A DNA stretch of 64,000 nt from Paenibacillaceae bacterium (GCA_004134985.1 REGQ01000014.1:101083-165082); one strand, 5' to 3'. Shown: positions 37,393 to 47,304, counted from the stretch's first letter. Notes: generated from the sequence alone by a model not told the origin. Translations and numbers: made by a program.

Positions 37393-39225
37393 ATGTGTGG
37401 TATTGTTGGATATATCGGAACGAGAGATTCGCAGGCGATTTTAGTTGAGGGTTTGAAAAAGCTGGAGTACCGCGGATACGATTCTGCGGGGATCGCCGTA
37501 TTTACGGAAAACGGATTGGAAATCAGCAAATCGAAGGGCCGGCTGGCCGTTCTTGAAGATAAGTTGCAAGGGGAACCGCTGCATGGTTCTGTCGGAATTG
37601 GTCATACCCGCTGGGCGACACATGGCAAACCGTCAGATGTCAATTCCCATCCGCACACAGACAATTCTTCGAAGTTTTCCGTCGTGCATAACGGCATTAT
37701 CGAAAATTATCTGGAGCTTCGCGAAGAACTAAGCATTAGCGGTCGTCATTTCGTGTCGGAAACCGATACAGAAGTCATCTCGCACCTGATTGCATCGGAA
37801 TATGACGGCAGCATTGTCGAAGCGGTGCAGCGCGCTGTCAAACGGATGCGCGGCGCGTTCGCGCTTGGCGTATTGACGGAGTTTGAACCGGATCGTTTGG
37901 TCGCTGTCCGTTATGCCAGCCCGCTTGTGATCGGAATTGGCGACGGGGAGAACTATATCGGGTCGGATATTCCGGCGATTTTGGAGCATACACGCGATGT
38001 TTATATATTGGAAGATGGCGAAATGGCGGTTTTAAAACGCGATGGCGTCGAGCTTCTGACGATTGATGGCGAAATTATTTCCAAGGAAATATTTCATGTC
38101 GATTGGGATCTGATGACGGCAGAAAAAGCAGGATTCGACCATTTTATGTTGAAAGAGATTTTCGAGCAGCCGAAAGCTTACCGCGACACCATGCTTGGCC
38201 GAATTTCGGATGATGGCCGTTCCATTCACTTGCCTGAGATTGGCATGACAAGCGAGCAGATTAGAGCGATCGGCAAAATTCAGATCATCGCTTGCGGTAC
38301 AGCTTATCATGCTGGTTTGATTGGCAAGCAGCTCATCGAGCAGTTGGTGCGTATTCCGGTCGAAACGGATGTTGCTTCCGAATACCGTTACCGCAATCCG
38401 ATCATTACGCCGGATACGCTGGTGATCGTCGTCAGCCAATCTGGCGAGACAGCCGATACGCTGGCTGCGCTGCGTGAAGCCAAACGATGCGGTGCACGCG
38501 TACTGGCGATTACAAATGTCGTCGGCAGCTCGGTTGCGCGCGAGGCGGACGATGTGATCACCACCTGGGCAGGACCGGAAATTGCGGTCGCTTCGACCAA
38601 AGCATACTCGTCCCAACTGATCGCCTTCTACCTGTTAAGCCTGTACTTGGCACAGTCGGTCGTCACGAAGGATGAGGAATTCATTGGTGAAGTAACAGCA
38701 GCGCTGCATAAGCTGCCTGAGCAAGTGGAGCAACTGCTGGGGCAGACCGAGCGGATGAAGGAACTGGCGGAAGGGTTTGCGAAGCACAGTCATCTGTTCT
38801 TCATTGGCCGCGGCGTCGACTATGCGCTGGCACAGGAAGGGTCGTTGAAATTAAAGGAAATTTCTTACATCCATTCCGAAGCCTATGCTGCAGGCGAGTT
38901 GAAGCATGGTACACTGGCACTAATTGAAGAAGGCACACCAGTCATCGCATTGGTGACGCAGGAGGCGTTAGCCGAGAAAACAATTAGCAACATTAAAGAA
39001 GTGAAAGCGCGCGGCGCATATGCGCTGGCGATTACAAACGAGAGCAACGAGCACGAAGTGGCAAAATCGGTCGATGACGTATTCGCCATCCCGAACACCT
39101 TGCCGCTGCTAACTCCAGCGCTGTCCGTTATCCCGCTGCAGTTGCTGTCCTACTACGCCTCGCTGGCGCTCGGCCACGATGTGGATAAACCGCGCAACCT
39201 GGCGAAGAGTGTGACGGTGGAGTAG
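37393..39225 (+). CDS. glmS: Glutamine--fructose-6-phosphate aminotransferase (isomerising)
   Basis: Enzyme of 610 residues making glucosamine-6-phosphate from fructose-6-phosphate and glutamine. The N-terminal MCGIVGYIG gives Cys2, the glutaminase nucleophile; GHTRWATHGKP is the glutamine-binding loop. Two SIS sugar-isomerase domains follow (SQSGETADT), ending in DKPRNLAKSVTVE. GGAGG lies 11 bases before the ATG. Controlled by the upstream ribozyme. Confidence 0.98.
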   Translation: MCGIVGYIGTRDSQAILVEGLKKLEYRGYDSAGIAVFTENGLEISKSKGRLAVLEDKLQGEPLHGSVGIGHTRWATHGKPSDVNSHPHTDNSSKFSVVHNGIIENYLELREELSISGRHFVSETDTEVISHLIASEYDGSIVEAVQRAVKRMRGAFALGVLTEFEPDRLVAVRYASPLVIGIGDGENYIGSDIPAILEHTRDVYILEDGEMAVLKRDGVELLTIDGEIISKEIFHVDWDLMTAEKAGFDHFMLKEIFEQPKAYRDTMLGRISDDGRSIHLPEIGMTSEQIRAIGKIQIIACGTAYHAGLIGKQLIEQLVRIPVETDVASEYRYRNPIITPDTLVIVVSQSGETADTLAALREAKRCGARVLAITNVVGSSVAREADDVITTWAGPEIAVASTKAYSSQLIAFYLLSLYLAQSVVTKDEEFIGEVTAALHKLPEQVEQLLGQTERMKELAEGFAKHSHLFFIGRGVDYALAQEGSLKLKEISYIHSEAYAAGELKHGTLALIEEGTPVIALVTQEALAEKTISNIKEVKARGAYALAITNESNEHEVAKSVDDVFAIPNTLPLLTPALSVIPLQLLSYYASLALGHDVDKPRNLAKSVTVE

Positions 39226-39256
39226 GGGAACAAGTAACTGAATTCTTCTTGACTCA

Positions 39257-39325
39257 TTACAATAAAGTATTGTTCCGAACAATAAAGTGTTGTTCTGAGA
39301 AATAATTAACAATAAAGTTTTGTTC
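39257..39325. promoter_or_regulatory. Three phased palindromic operators upstream of the XRE gene
   Basis: AACAATAAAGTNTTGTT-type palindromes occur three times: ACAATA-AAG-TATTGT at 39259, GAACAATAAAGTGTTGTTC at 39277 and AACAATAAAGTTTTGTT at 39308. The ACAA half-sites start 20 and then 30 bases apart, near two and three DNA turns, as expected for cooperative dimers on one face. A weak promoter (TTGTTC at 39290, TAAAGT at 39313) overlaps copies two and three. The downstream XRE protein is the natural candidate to bind them. Confidence 0.7.
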
Positions 39326-39365
39326 TAGTGTGACGAGACGTGTTGAAAATGAATATTACTCCCTT

Positions 39366-39402
39366 AAATGTCCCGATGATTATTTTCGTCGGGACATTTT
39401 TT
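39366..39402 (+). terminator. Rho-independent terminator just before the XRE gene
   Basis: AATGTCCCGA (39368-39377) and TCGGGACATT (39389-39398) form a perfect stem followed by a T-run. It can end glmS transcription, but it lies after the operators and only 24 bases before the XRE start, so any transcript from the operator region would have to pass it. Confidence 0.88.
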
Positions 39403-39425
39403 CAATTCGAAAGGAGAGAGGTAAG

Positions 39426-39779
39426 ATGCAAGCAAGCTTAGGGGATCGTATCAGAATCATTCGTAAAATAAACCGATTAAATCAGAATGAATTTTCAAAT
39501 TTAATTGGGATTTCTCAAGCAACATTAAGTGAATTAGAGCAAGGCAAATATAATCCATCATTGGAGACCATTCTATCCATACATAAAGTTTTTAATACAA
39601 ACTTACAATGGCTGCTTGTTGGAGATACCCTTCTTGAGGATAATGAGGAGCAAGTATTATTTAATGTTTCGCTTGATGACACAGAAATAAAGTTAGTTGA
39701 TTTGTATAGGAGTTTAAAAGATTATGACAAAGAAGAAATTATCCAGTTCATGAAATTAAAAATGGACCGTTACTGTTAG
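39426..39779 (+). CDS. XRE-family transcriptional regulator
   Basis: Protein of 117 residues. The N-terminal Cro/CI-type helix-turn-helix is clear (RIIRKINRLNQNEFSNLIGI, SQATLSELEQGKYNPSLETI). The C-terminal half (LVDLYRSLKDYDKEEIIQF) resembles a dimerisation helix pair of phage-type repressors. ATG at 39426 follows AAAGGAGAGAGG. AT-rich, it opens the accessory region after the core gene glmS and stands at the left edge of a defence island. It may repress itself through the three palindromes upstream. Confidence 0.9.
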   Translation: MQASLGDRIRIIRKINRLNQNEFSNLIGISQATLSELEQGKYNPSLETILSIHKVFNTNLQWLLVGDTLLEDNEEQVLFNVSLDDTEIKLVDLYRSLKDYDKEEIIQFMKLKMDRYC

Positions 39780-40015
39780 TGCCAACGCATAATGTCCAGA
39801 AGTTGACGGCGTAAGTTATCCTGATGGTGATCGCTAATCTGTCCAGACATGGTTAAAAAGAAAGAGAGAGTCAAGATAATCTCCCCTAAATGACGCGCTT
39901 GATCATGTGAACATCGATGATCCGATGTTTATTCTGTGCGCCGTAGATTAGGCATGTGTACAAGCCTTTTTGATATCCTCGCCGAACCACTCGAAAAGCA
40001 ATAAACTTCATAAAT
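39776..40015 (-). pseudogene. Decayed gene remnant, family unknown
   Basis: Two minus-strand reading frames that overlap look like one broken coding sequence: a 5' part starting MKFIAFRVVRRGYQKG at 40015 and a 3' part containing LGEIILTLSFFLTMSG and ending LLDIMRWH at 39776. A one-base shift near 39900 would join them. No ribosome binding site is clear. The tail overlaps the XRE stop by four bases. It could be a transposase end; the family was not recognised. The rest of the 493-base gap up to hsdM shows only the inverted repeat listed next. Confidence 0.35.
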
Positions 40016-40177
40016 TGCCCCTATCTGAGAATGTATCGCGATTTAGCCCGGCACCTCACTCTTCGACTTGATACCCCTTAGAACGGCAAGATTACTTTCC
40101 CTCTATATGGTCACTCCTAATTCTCTGAGATTTCTAGCAGGATTGATGTCGCTTTTCGTAGAATTTAGTAATATAGA

Positions 40178-40222
40178 ACTAACTACATTCAAACATTTGT
40201 TCTATTACATCATGTAGTCAGT
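40178..40222. promoter_or_regulatory. Inverted repeat upstream of hsdM
   Basis: ACTAACTACAT (40178-40188) and ATGTAGTCAGT (40212-40222) are inverted copies with one mismatch and a 23-base loop. They lie 50-95 bases before the restriction-modification operon and could be a regulator site; no promoter with good boxes was found here. Confidence 0.4.
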
Positions 40223-40272
40223 GTAACAAGTTAAAATAAAGGCATTTCTTTATATAGGAAGGGATAATCGAC

Positions 40273-41832
40273 ATGGCATCAGCGAAAGCAGACATAAACT
40301 TTGAGAAGGACCTTTTTGAAGCCGCGAACCGTATGCGTGCAACGGTCGCCCCAGCTGATTATAAGCACATCGTTCTACCGCTCATCTTCTTGCGCTACCT
40401 CTCTTTGCGCTACGACAAACGTCGCAAGGAATTGGAGAAGGAATTAAGCAACCCTAACAGCCCAATGTATTTCAATGATGCGGAAATCGTTCGCGAGATC
40501 TTAGAAGACCGCGATCAATATATTGCCGAACGTGTATATGTTCTGCCCGAAGAAGCGCATTGGTCTTTTATTGTGAAAAACGCCAAGCAACCCAACATCA
40601 AAGAGATTCTTGATAACGCCATGAAACTGATCGAAACAGAGAACGAGGATTTGGTTGGTGTACTGCCGCGCATCTATCGGAGCACGAACCTTCCAGTTGA
40701 AAACCTTGCTTCACTAATCGAAATTTTTTCGCGTGAGTCGTTCAGTTCGTCCAGCGACGATGCTGTGGATGTATTGGGAAGGGTATTCGAATATTTTATC
40801 GGGAATTTTGCTTCGAGCGAAGGCAATCGTGGTGGCCAGTTTTTTACCCCGAGTTCCATTGTCGAACTGCTTGTTGCAATGCTAGAGCCAGAGTCCGGAA
40901 CCATCTTGGACCCAGCTTGTGGATCGGGTGGCATGTTTGTCCAATCCCAGCGCTATGCCAAAAACAAATACGCACTTTCGTTCTATGGACAGGAAAGCGT
41001 GGATCTCACTGTACGACTAGGAAAAATGAACGTCCTTATGCATGGAATCAATGCCGACATCCGGCTCGGAGATTCGCTCCTAAGCGATCAGTATAAGGGC
41101 CAGCAGTTCGATTTTGTGATTGCTAATCCTCCTTTCAATCAGAAATTGTGGGGAGCTGAGAAGATCCAGAAAAAAGACCCGCGTCTCATCATGGATTACG
41201 ACAAAGCCGTATCCGACGGAAACGCGAACTACATGTGGATGCAGCACTTCCTTTCTCATTTGAAGGACGGGGGAACAGCCGGTTTTGTCATGGCTAATGG
41301 AGCGATGACTACTAACAATTCCGGTGAGAAAGACGTTCGCCTAAAGATGGTTGAAGAAGGCTATATTGATTGCGTTGTACAACTGCCAGAGAAGTTATTC
41401 TATACAGTTCAAATTCCGTGTTGTCTTTTTTTCTTGAGCAAGAACCGCGATGGGGAGAAAGGCTATCGAGCACGTAAGAAAGAAGTGCTTTTCATTGATG
41501 CTCGGAAAAAGGGAATGATGGTAAGCCGAAAGCAGAAAGTGTTGAAGCAGGAAGATGTTGCGGAGATTGCGTCTGCTTATCATATGTTCAAGTGGATGAA
41601 CGGCAATTTTGAGAATGTTGAAGGTTTCTGCAAGGTTGTGACAATAGAAGAGATACAAGGAAACGATTACAAGTTAACACCAGGAATCTATGTGGGTACA
41701 GGAGAGACTGTAACGAATGAGATTCCGTTCGAGGAAAAAATGACTGAACTTATAGGACGCCTTCAAGAACAATTCTACGAATCCAATATTTTACAAAAAA
41801 GGATAATAAAAGGTATGGAGGATTTGTTGTGA
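40273..41832 (+). CDS. hsdM: Type I restriction-modification system, methyltransferase subunit
   Basis: N6-adenine methyltransferase subunit of 519 residues. The HsdM N-terminal helical domain (HIVLPLIFLRYLSLRYDKR) precedes the SAM-binding motif I DPACGSGGMF (about 214) and the catalytic NPPF (about 286, in FDFVIANPPFNQ). Sizes of the three subunits here (519, 408, 1016 residues) fit the type IC group best, which is inference. AGGAAGGG precedes the ATG. Its stop overlaps the hsdS start by four bases. Confidence 0.96.
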   Translation: MASAKADINFEKDLFEAANRMRATVAPADYKHIVLPLIFLRYLSLRYDKRRKELEKELSNPNSPMYFNDAEIVREILEDRDQYIAERVYVLPEEAHWSFIVKNAKQPNIKEILDNAMKLIETENEDLVGVLPRIYRSTNLPVENLASLIEIFSRESFSSSSDDAVDVLGRVFEYFIGNFASSEGNRGGQFFTPSSIVELLVAMLEPESGTILDPACGSGGMFVQSQRYAKNKYALSFYGQESVDLTVRLGKMNVLMHGINADIRLGDSLLSDQYKGQQFDFVIANPPFNQKLWGAEKIQKKDPRLIMDYDKAVSDGNANYMWMQHFLSHLKDGGTAGFVMANGAMTTNNSGEKDVRLKMVEEGYIDCVVQLPEKLFYTVQIPCCLFFLSKNRDGEKGYRARKKEVLFIDARKKGMMVSRKQKVLKQEDVAEIASAYHMFKWMNGNFENVEGFCKVVTIEEIQGNDYKLTPGIYVGTGETVTNEIPFEEKMTELIGRLQEQFYESNILQKRIIKGMEDLL

Positions 41833-43055
41833 AATATACTGAAGTAAAATTAGGAGATGTAGTACAGATCATAAATGGAGGAGCATGGTCGCAGGAAGAG
41901 TACGTAGATAGTGGGATTCCAGTTGTTCGTGTCAGTGATATCAATGACGGGAGAATTGATTTATCAAACTGTAAGTATCTCTCCCCCCAGAGTTTCGATA
42001 AATACAAGAAACATCTCCTTTTTGAAGGGGATCTTATTCTTTCTACGGTAGGTTCACATAAAACACAAGAATCGTCTGTTGTAGGCAAACCAGCGGTAGT
42101 TCGTAAAACAGAAGCGGGATCTTTGTTAAATCAAAATGCGATAAAGATTGTACCATCAGACAAACGGATTCATAGGGAATATCTTAGATGGATTGGGTTT
42201 TCTGGAGGATTTAGAGATTACATTACAGAGAGGGCTAGGGGATCTGCAAATCAAGCGAGGATAGCAATTTCAGAAATAAGAGGGTATAACTTACTTCTAC
42301 CGGATATTTCCACTCAAATAAACATATCTAGTTTACTTAATGCAATAGACGACAAAATTGAACTCAATCGCCGCATGAATGAAACGTTCGAACAGATGAC
42401 GATGGCTTTATATAAGCAATGGTTCAGTGATGGAGAAGATGAACAGAAACTTTCTGATTTCGTTGATATCAACCCACTAATCAGACTAAAAAAAGATGCT
42501 CTCACGTTATTCATTGATATGAAGGCATTACCGATCGATTCAATGAGTGTAAGTGATGACGATATAATCACAAAACCCTTTACATCAGGGTCAAAGTTTT
42601 TGAAAGATGATGTTCTTTTTGCCAGAATAACTCCATGCCTTGAGAATGGGAAAACTGCGTTCGTTGATTTCCTTAAGGAAGGTGAAGCAGGGTTTGGCTC
42701 CACTGAGTTCCTTGTATTTCGTGCCAAGGATAGTTGTTGTCCCCAGTATGTTTATTGTCTTTCCCGAGACCGAGAATTTCGTGCATATGCAATAAAAAGT
42801 ATGGTTGGAACATCGGGGAGGCAGCGTGTTCAAACCTCGTCAATTTCGGAATTTCCAGTCGCAAAACCCGATACTGAATTAATGCAAAGGTTTGATATAA
42901 CAACGAAAGACTGGTTTGATCAGATTAGGAGTAATACGAAAGAAATAAGTGAACTGAAAAAGATAAGAGACTACCTACTTCCCCGCCTTCTCTCTGGGGA
43001 AATCGAGGTGAGGGCAGCCTTAGAAAAAGCCGAGGAGGTGTTGGCCGGTGGCTAA
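41829..43055 (+). CDS. hsdS: Type I restriction-modification system, specificity subunit
   Basis: Specificity subunit of 408 residues with two target-recognition domains (about 1-170 and 215-385), each followed by a conserved coiled helix (INISSLLNAIDDKIELNRRM and RSNTKEISELKKIRDYLLPR). It sets the bipartite DNA site for both methylation and cleavage. The start is a GTG within the end of hsdM (GTGA overlap). The recognition sequence cannot be read from the protein. It overlaps hsdR by eight bases, so all three genes are translationally coupled. Confidence 0.94.
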   Translation: MKYTEVKLGDVVQIINGGAWSQEEYVDSGIPVVRVSDINDGRIDLSNCKYLSPQSFDKYKKHLLFEGDLILSTVGSHKTQESSVVGKPAVVRKTEAGSLLNQNAIKIVPSDKRIHREYLRWIGFSGGFRDYITERARGSANQARIAISEIRGYNLLLPDISTQINISSLLNAIDDKIELNRRMNETFEQMTMALYKQWFSDGEDEQKLSDFVDINPLIRLKKDALTLFIDMKALPIDSMSVSDDDIITKPFTSGSKFLKDDVLFARITPCLENGKTAFVDFLKEGEAGFGSTEFLVFRAKDSCCPQYVYCLSRDREFRAYAIKSMVGTSGRQRVQTSSISEFPVAKPDTELMQRFDITTKDWFDQIRSNTKEISELKKIRDYLLPRLLSGEIEVRAALEKAEEVLAGG

Positions 43056-46000
43056 CGGACTGTACGAAACGGATTTTGAGGAAACGACGATCGAACGGCT
43101 CAAGGCCATCGGTTATGAATATTCCCATGCAATGAACCTCTACGGTCGATCTTCGTTAAGTGAGGTCGTGCTTTATGACCGGCTTGAAGCGTTTCTCAAG
43201 AAAACCCATCCCGATATTCCAATACAGCATATCCCTGCGCTTGTTTCGCGTTTTTCTGATCCGGACGGGGTGACGTTGCTTCAGCGCAACCAGAGGTTCC
43301 ACGAGATGCTGGTGAAGGGCATCGACTTTTTCTACGAGGAAAAAGGTGAGCAGGTGTTTCACCATGTATACCCGGTTAACTGGAACGAGCCTCTTGAGAA
43401 TAACTTTCTTGTCGTAAACCAACTTTCGATCGAAGGGAAGATGTCGCGGCGGCCGGACCTCATCATTTACGTGAATGGTCTGCCTCTGGTGGTGTTTGAA
43501 TTGAAAAGTCCGTACAGCGAGCAGGCGACGATTGAGTATGCCTACAATCAAATCACGAACTACACCTATGACATCGCGCAATTATTCAACTACAATGCCT
43601 TTGCGGTCATCTCTGATGGTATCCTGACGCTCCATGGCATTCCGGGGGCACCGTACGAGTTTTATGCCGCTTGGAAATCCATCGATGGCAAGGAAGTCGA
43701 CAACAACATCACGAACACGATGCGTACGCTCATCCAGGGGATGTTCCCAAAGGAACGACTGCTCGACTATATTCGCAACTTCATCGTGTTTATGAAAGAT
43801 GGTAACAAGGAAGCAATCAAGATTGGCGCTAAATATCACCAATATTTCGGCGTTCGGTTTGCCGTCGAACACGCAGTTCGTGCAACTCGACCGGAAGGAG
43901 ACCGGAAGATTGGGGTTCTATGGCATGCCACCGGCTCGGGCAAATCGCTTTCTATGTTGTTCTTCTCAGGGATTCTGTCGCGGCACCCGGAGATGGATAA
44001 CCCGACGATTGTCATCCAAGTGGATCGTGCAGATCTAGACGGTCAATTACACGAGACATTCCTTCAGGGAGCGTCCTTGGTCGGTAACGTTCATCATGCA
44101 GAGAATGCTAACGAGTTGCGCGAACTGTTGTGTAACGAAGCCGGTCAAATTATTTTTTCTACCATCGAGAAGTTCCGTCTGAAAGATGGAGAAGGTGCGT
44201 TTCCAGTTTGCTCTAAGCGTCGGAATATTATTGTCGTGTCCGACGAAGCGCATCGCACCCAATACAGTTTTGACGGTTTTGCCGGCAATCTCCGTCGTGC
44301 CTTGCCGAATGCTTCACACGTCGGATTTACGGGTACGCCGATCACATTTGCGGACCGTAACACGTTTGAATTGTTCGGGAACGTCATTCACATCTACGAC
44401 ATGCAGCAAGCCACGTTGGACGGTGCAACGCTTCGGATTTATTATGAATCCCGCCTGATACCCCTTGATCTCGAGAATGCGGGTCTCGACGAGGAATTCA
44501 AACAAATTGTCAACCAGGTCGGGGATGGAAAATGGGATGAACATCGCGCTAAATGGGCGGCACTGGAAAAGGTTGTCGGTACGTCCGAGCGGTTGGAGAC
44601 GCTTGCCAAAGATATTGTAGGACATTTCAAAAAGGCAGCTTCCCCCGAGGAAAAGGGCATGATCGTTTGCATGAGCCGCGAAATCTGCGTTCGGCTTTAT
44701 GAAAAAATGCAAAAGGTGGAAGGGTGTCTACCGATCGAAATTGTCATGACCGGCGATATCGACAAGGACCCGCCAATTTGGCGCGACAAGCAGCCAGGTA
44801 GCGAGTTCGCCCATATCAAGTCCAAGGAAGAGCAGGAGAGCGTGAAAGCAAAGCTGCGAGACCCGAACGACCCTCTCAAGTTCGTCATCGTGAGGGATAT
44901 GTGGCTCACGGGCACAGACATTCCGCCGCTAACTTACTTGTACGTCGATAAGCCAATTAAGGGTCACGGCCTAATCCAGGCAATCGCTCGCGTCAACCGC
45001 GTCTACCCCGGCAAAACGGGCGGCGTTGTCGTTGATTACATTGGCATCGCCGAAGCGCTGAAAGAGGCGACACATCGCTATACGCAAGGTGGAGGTAAAG
45101 GAAAGCCAGCCGGCGATATCGAGGAAGAGGCAGTACCAATTTTCTTCGAAGCGCTTGAAGCGGTTCGTGCCTTCATCCCATCAGGCATCGATATTACCGA
45201 TTGGCGGGCAAAACCGAAAGTTGAGCGTGAGGATTGGATAGCAGACTTCGTGGGTTTTTTGATGGGACCGGACGAGGACACTTACCTGAATGCGCAGGCC
45301 AAACTGGATAAAGCTTATCAACTAGTGAAGCATTTGCCTGTCGTAATGCCGCACGCGAATGAGGTGCTGCTCTATGAGATTGCTGCAATTCAAATCAAGA
45401 AGTTCAAAATCGTTGGCGGCCCGGACGGCCGGCCAAAGAATATCGAGGAAGAACTGAAGAAATTAATCGACCGCAGTATCGGCGCTCGTGAAGAAGCTGT
45501 CGATTTGTTCGAGAAAGCGGGTTTGGAGAAGCCGGACATTTCAATTTTAGATGAAGCTTTCCTAGCCGACTTTGAGCAAAAGCCGCACGTCGATCTGCGT
45601 TTGAAACTGCTTCAAAAGCTTTTAGAGGAAGAAATCTTCTACCTTGTTAAGCAGAAAAACACGCTTGGTAAAGAGTTGAGTAAATTACTGGAGAAGACGA
45701 TCAATGACTACCATAACCGCGTCATAACGGCAACGGCCATTGCACAAATGATGGTCGAAGCAAAGAAAAGAATGGATGAGGAGCGTAAGAAGAAAGAGGC
45801 GCTTGGGTTATCCGATGAAGAAATGGCCTTTTACTTTATTATCGAGAATATGGGTAATGAAGCTTTCTCTAATGAATTTATTGCAGGCTTAATTCGTAAA
45901 GTGGTCGCAGCTATGAAGAAGGAGTTTCAAATCGACTGGACGAATCCGCACCGTGCAGATGTTCTGGCAAAGGTCAGTAACGCTGTTAAGATGATACTCA

Positions 46001-46098
46001 TTCGGGAGAAGGTTAAGGGCGAGCAGTTGCGGTTTCTGACGAATGCGATCATTGAACAGGCAAAAGAGAAATATAAGAATTGGCCAATTGAGGCGTAG
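43048..46098 (+). CDS. hsdR: Type I restriction-modification system, restriction subunit
   Basis: Endonuclease-translocase of 1016 residues. The PD-(D/E)xK nuclease motif is RRPDLIIYV ... FELKSP (about 145-155); the SF2 motor has Walker A ATGSGKS (about 294), DEAH (about 400, in VVSDEAHRTQ), GFTGTP and ARVNRVYPGK. The start is GTG, preceded by GAGGAGG inside hsdS. The C-terminal helical part binds the methylase core. No motif is missing, so the system looks complete and active. Confidence 0.96.
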   Translation: MANGLYETDFEETTIERLKAIGYEYSHAMNLYGRSSLSEVVLYDRLEAFLKKTHPDIPIQHIPALVSRFSDPDGVTLLQRNQRFHEMLVKGIDFFYEEKGEQVFHHVYPVNWNEPLENNFLVVNQLSIEGKMSRRPDLIIYVNGLPLVVFELKSPYSEQATIEYAYNQITNYTYDIAQLFNYNAFAVISDGILTLHGIPGAPYEFYAAWKSIDGKEVDNNITNTMRTLIQGMFPKERLLDYIRNFIVFMKDGNKEAIKIGAKYHQYFGVRFAVEHAVRATRPEGDRKIGVLWHATGSGKSLSMLFFSGILSRHPEMDNPTIVIQVDRADLDGQLHETFLQGASLVGNVHHAENANELRELLCNEAGQIIFSTIEKFRLKDGEGAFPVCSKRRNIIVVSDEAHRTQYSFDGFAGNLRRALPNASHVGFTGTPITFADRNTFELFGNVIHIYDMQQATLDGATLRIYYESRLIPLDLENAGLDEEFKQIVNQVGDGKWDEHRAKWAALEKVVGTSERLETLAKDIVGHFKKAASPEEKGMIVCMSREICVRLYEKMQKVEGCLPIEIVMTGDIDKDPPIWRDKQPGSEFAHIKSKEEQESVKAKLRDPNDPLKFVIVRDMWLTGTDIPPLTYLYVDKPIKGHGLIQAIARVNRVYPGKTGGVVVDYIGIAEALKEATHRYTQGGGKGKPAGDIEEEAVPIFFEALEAVRAFIPSGIDITDWRAKPKVEREDWIADFVGFLMGPDEDTYLNAQAKLDKAYQLVKHLPVVMPHANEVLLYEIAAIQIKKFKIVGGPDGRPKNIEEELKKLIDRSIGAREEAVDLFEKAGLEKPDISILDEAFLADFEQKPHVDLRLKLLQKLLEEEIFYLVKQKNTLGKELSKLLEKTINDYHNRVITATAIAQMMVEAKKRMDEERKKKEALGLSDEEMAFYFIIENMGNEAFSNEFIAGLIRKVVAAMKKEFQIDWTNPHRADVLAKVSNAVKMILIREKVKGEQLRFLTNAIIEQAKEKYKNWPIEA

Positions 46099-46103
46099 CG
46101 AGG

Positions 46104-46134
46104 GAAGCCGTAGGTTCTAAGCCTGCGGTTTTTC
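46104..46134 (+). terminator. Terminator after hsdR
   Basis: AGCCGTAGG (46106-46114) pairs with CCTGCGGTT (46122-46130) with two G-T pairs, followed by TTTCTG; it lies directly after the hsdR stop. Confidence 0.75.
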
Positions 46135-46212
46135 TGTAAGTGAAAAGACCGGGACGTGTAGGTCAGTATTTTATTTAATATTTTAAAATGTGCCGAATGG
46201 CGGTGAAATTAC

Positions 46213-47304
46213 TTGAATATTTTTGAACGAATACCCGATAACTTTTTTTCAATCCTTTCTACGAGATTGAAGCACCTCCACACAGACTTATTGTTTTTAA
46301 TTTATCAACAATATAAAAGCAGTATTTACGTCATTGAACGCGACGTAATAATAGATTATTTTGTCGAATATCTTGAAACACATCCAGTAACAACCCTTGA
46401 AGGTGACGAGGAAAGTGATTCGGGTACCCCTTTGCCTAAAGAAACTCGGGTCCTAGCTTTTCACTTCTTGAACAAATTTATTGAGCACGGTTGGATTGAG
46501 CTTGAACAGCAACCTGACTGGTCCTATAAGGTAATTATTCCTGATTATGCGATTCGAATTTTGGATACTTTTGAGAAAATTGCTCTGGGGTATCAAATGG
46601 AGTTTCGTGGACAAGTCCTTTCCATATTTCAAAACTTAACTGGTTCGGAGGGATATAGGTATATCGCAATTCAACAAGCCTTCGAAACGACAGATGCATT
46701 GTTAAATGGACTTCGTGAATTAAATCATAATATTAAACGATATATGGAGGATATGTTAGCTTCTACAAGCATTAACGAGCTGCTCCACCATTTATTTGTT
46801 GTATATAAAGAACGTATCCTGGATACCCATTTCTATCGTCTAAAGACATCTGAGCATATATCAAAGTATCGGACGCAAATAATCCGCCGCGCAGAAGATA
46901 TGCTGTACAATCGAATGGTTATTGAAGAACAGGCTCAATTAATGGTAAATGACCGAATGGCAAAATCGACTCAAGAGGCAGTCCAAACCATTGATAATTG
47001 GTTAGAATTTATCTCATCATCATTTCGAAATGTATCTGAGCTCGAAAATGAAATTGATTCTCGGAATCAGAAATACGTAAGGGCAGCTGAACGAAGGGTG
47101 TCCCTTCTTTATAATAACTCTGGAAATCTAGCAGCTCAAATTGGTTCAATTCTAAGGTTTTTAAGCAGTTTGATTAAGAACGGGAAAGGCAAGGAGGAGC
47201 TATCAGCGGATTTTTCAAAATACATACAGCTATTCCAACAGGAAAGAATGGACATTAAAAGTCCATCCGTCAGGAGAAGTATCAAAGTCTATATGTTTGG
47301 TTAA
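46213..47304 (+). CDS. Solitary JetA-like protein (Wadjet type II, DUF5716-like)
   Basis: Protein of 363 residues resembling JetA of type II Wadjet: the opening NIFERIPDNFFSILSTRLK, GWIELEQQPDWSYKVIIPDYAIRIL, and a long helical C-terminal half with SELENEIDSRNQKYVRAAERR. In Wadjet, JetA works as a kleisin-like part with JetB, the SMC-like JetC and the nuclease JetD, which cleave foreign plasmids. No jetB, jetC or jetD follows here; the next gene, 217 bases on, is a RES-domain gene. The start is TTG at 46213, in line with the family's N-terminus. Recognition is from memory of the family. Confidence 0.78.
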   Translation: MNIFERIPDNFFSILSTRLKHLHTDLLFLIYQQYKSSIYVIERDVIIDYFVEYLETHPVTTLEGDEESDSGTPLPKETRVLAFHFLNKFIEHGWIELEQQPDWSYKVIIPDYAIRILDTFEKIALGYQMEFRGQVLSIFQNLTGSEGYRYIAIQQAFETTDALLNGLRELNHNIKRYMEDMLASTSINELLHHLFVVYKERILDTHFYRLKTSEHISKYRTQIIRRAEDMLYNRMVIEEQAQLMVNDRMAKSTQEAVQTIDNWLEFISSSFRNVSELENEIDSRNQKYVRAAERRVSLLYNNSGNLAAQIGSILRFLSSLIKNGKGKEELSADFSKYIQLFQQERMDIKSPSVRRSIKVYMFG

